Positions 62,831-64,000 of a stretch of 64,000 nucleotides of DNA are shown piece by piece. Every line of letters starts with the position of its first letter. Position 1 is the first letter of the stretch. Below the pieces are notes generated by a model that saw nothing but the letters and a program-made list of their open reading frames with translations, made no database searches and had not been told where the DNA came from. This DNA is from Vibrio crassostreae 9ZC13 (GTDB lineage Bacteria; Pseudomonadota; Gammaproteobacteria; Enterobacterales; Vibrionaceae): positions 586,974 to 650,973 of the forward strand of contig NZ_AJYZ02000019.1 of the NCBI RefSeq assembly GCF_000272045.2. The letters run 5' to 3'. A program made the position numbers and the translations under genes.

Positions 62831-64000
62831 ATGAAAAAGTTATTTAATGTTTCGCTGCTCGCTTCAGCAATGTTTCTTGCTGGTTGTGGTGATGACTCTT
62901 CGAGTTCAGGTGCGTCAACAGCGATTCAATATGAGCAATACATTCAAGATTCACTCGGACAAGCGACGAGCATCAAGTTTCAATTAACGGGTGCTGATAT
63001 TGCAGTTCCTCTTCCTAGTTTCGCGTTGATGGATGCTAGCGACGGTACACTTGGCTTGCCGACTGGCGGTGATGACTCATTAACCAACCCTATCGCAGCA
63101 ATGAATACAATGGATGGCTGGTCAACTTCAATGCCAATTATCATGGACTTTGAAGGTACTGGCTTAGCTGACGGTGTAGCTACTGGTGGGGTTTACCTAT
63201 TAAAACTTAGCGGCTCACTCACATCTGAAACTGCACCTAGTGTCGCTGGAATATTGACTTTAGGCGTTGATTTCAACGTTCTTTCTAGTGCCTCAACTGA
63301 CACCTTCACAATTGTGTTCAATGATTCCTTAGATGCTTCAAGTGAATACGTGTTGGCGCTGTCAAATGAACTCACGGATATTAATGGTGATCCTGTTGGC
63401 ATGTCGGCAAGTTATGCTGCACTGAAATCTAGTGCGGTAACGTACACCGAAGGTAGCCTAGCTCAAGCACAACAAGTCACTCAAGGTGTTGAAAAGATCT
63501 TTGCTGGAGCGACGGCTGCAGGTGCTATTAACCTTGATACTGAAAACATCATTTATTCGACGTGGTTTACGACTGAGTCTATAGGTGATTCCCTTTTCGC
63601 TACCAAAGCGGCAACAGCTACAGGGTTGGCTGCAGCAAACCTCAATAGCGTTTGGGCAGGTAGCGCAAACCCTAACTCTGTTGACTTGTCGACAGCTTAT
63701 GCGATGCAGTTTGGAACGTCAGAACCTTTCAAAGATGCACTTAGCGGTGACACTGATTTTGATAAGTATATTGGTGGTGGCGACGCGACTAAGATTACAA
63801 AAGCAAAAGTAGCCATCGAGACGATGTATGATGCTTCAGGTGCTAACGTCAATGTTAGCCAAGGGTTCGTTCAACTTCCTCATTACTTAGAGAAAGGCAG
63901 TAATGAATGGAACTCTCAACCTTTTGAATCGGGCATGCCGAGCCTTGCCAAAGTTTCAAAGGCTTTAAGCGATAGCGCAGAACAAGCCAATATGGCTGGG
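62831..64000 (+). CDS. volA: VolA-type surface lysophospholipase lipoprotein, 3' end missing
   Basis: 390 codons are open to the window edge. A lipoprotein signal (KLFNVSLLASAMFLAGC, then GDDSSSSG) is followed by an extracellular N-terminal region typical of the Pla-1/cef-type lipases, for example TNPIAAMNTMDGWSTSMPII and AYAMQFGTSEPFK. The catalytic Ser motif is expected beyond the window. The adjoining fadL and the lipoprotein design match VolA of V. cholerae, which releases fatty acids from lysophosphatidylcholine for FadL. Translation of fadL and volA is probably from one message. Confidence 0.85.
   Translation, partial: MKKLFNVSLLASAMFLAGCGDDSSSSGASTAIQYEQYIQDSLGQATSIKFQLTGADIAVPLPSFALMDASDGTLGLPTGGDDSLTNPIAAMNTMDGWSTSMPIIMDFEGTGLADGVATGGVYLLKLSGSLTSETAPSVAGILTLGVDFNVLSSASTDTFTIVFNDSLDASSEYVLALSNELTDINGDPVGMSASYAALKSSAVTYTEGSLAQAQQVTQGVEKIFAGATAAGAINLDTENIIYSTWFTTESIGDSLFATKAATATGLAAANLNSVWAGSANPNSVDLSTAYAMQFGTSEPFKDALSGDTDFDKYIGGGDATKITKAKVAIETMYDASGANVNVSQGFVQLPHYLEKGSNEWNSQPFESGMPSLAKVSKALSDSAEQANMAG

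Overview
The window looks like part of a Vibrio genome, probably the second chromosome of a Splendidus-clade or related marine species. The evidence is moderate-to-low GC, strong resemblance of almost every protein to vibrio families (DUF3069, DUF3389, a VxrABCDE set, HutA, VolA), and a gene order pntAB - vxrABCDE - yciH - ddl - hutA that, from memory, follows V. cholerae chromosome II. Species-level assignment is inference. Nearly all of the sequence is ordinary chromosomal backbone. I see no prophage, insertion sequence, CRISPR array, rRNA or tRNA.

Layout. 1-7 kb: the end of an ABC-F ATPase gene (ybiT), a small outer-membrane-type protein, a YgiW-like OB-fold protein, cobyric acid synthase, and the molybdate importer modABC. 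7-12.4 kb: DUF3069, a response-regulator diguanylate cyclase, a solitary autotransporter-type barrel, a membrane diguanylate cyclase, a ComFB-family protein and a HlyU-family protein. 12.6-20.3 kb: transhydrogenase pntAB, then the cell-wall/T6SS/biofilm two-component operon vxrABCDE, including the 50-codon vxrE. 20.3-22.3 kb: a gene graveyard with a sensor-gene remnant carrying an in-frame amber stop. 22.3-29.7 kb: yciH, DUF3319, a lone tyrosine recombinase, ddl, a SPOR lipoprotein, a Pat-type protein acetyltransferase and a LysR regulator. 29.9-36.3 kb: Fur-box-preceded hutA, a 24-residue membrane microprotein, galE, and a YfiR/diguanylate-cyclase operon whose TonB-receptor gene is reduced to a stub. 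36.4-41 kb: 5-oxoprolinase pxpABC and an FAD oxidoreductase, then a non-coding stretch with clustered DnaA boxes. 41.2-46.2 kb: ybbP-ybbA / tesA (divergent, overlapping start codons) and fabV. 46.4-53.1 kb: a GAF-GGDEF-EAL phosphodiesterase, an ABC-class ATPase, a PBP2 away from rodA and a DnaJ-related protein. 53.4-61.2 kb: dioxygenase, YjdF, zinc ribbon, EamA exporter, SgrR-like regulator, DUF3389, menI, an M48 lipoprotein protease and an M50 protease. 61.5 kb to the end: fadL followed by a lysophospholipase gene (volA) cut by the window edge.

How the parts work together. Cyclic-di-GMP is the recurrent theme: three apparently intact diguanylate cyclases, one EAL phosphodiesterase, one probable cyclase remnant and a ComFB-type protein (a family reported to bind cyclic dinucleotides). 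Envelope functions are the second theme: VxrAB wall sensing, PBP2, Ddl, a SPOR lipoprotein and three beta-barrel proteins. Lipid scavenging (VolA/FadL), FabV, TesA, heme uptake and molybdate uptake complete a typical marine vibrio metabolic set. The less ordinary items are the TonB-receptor stub coupled to yfiR, a hairpin covering the vxrE ribosome-binding site, the clustered DnaA boxes near 40.95 kb, and two microprotein candidates.
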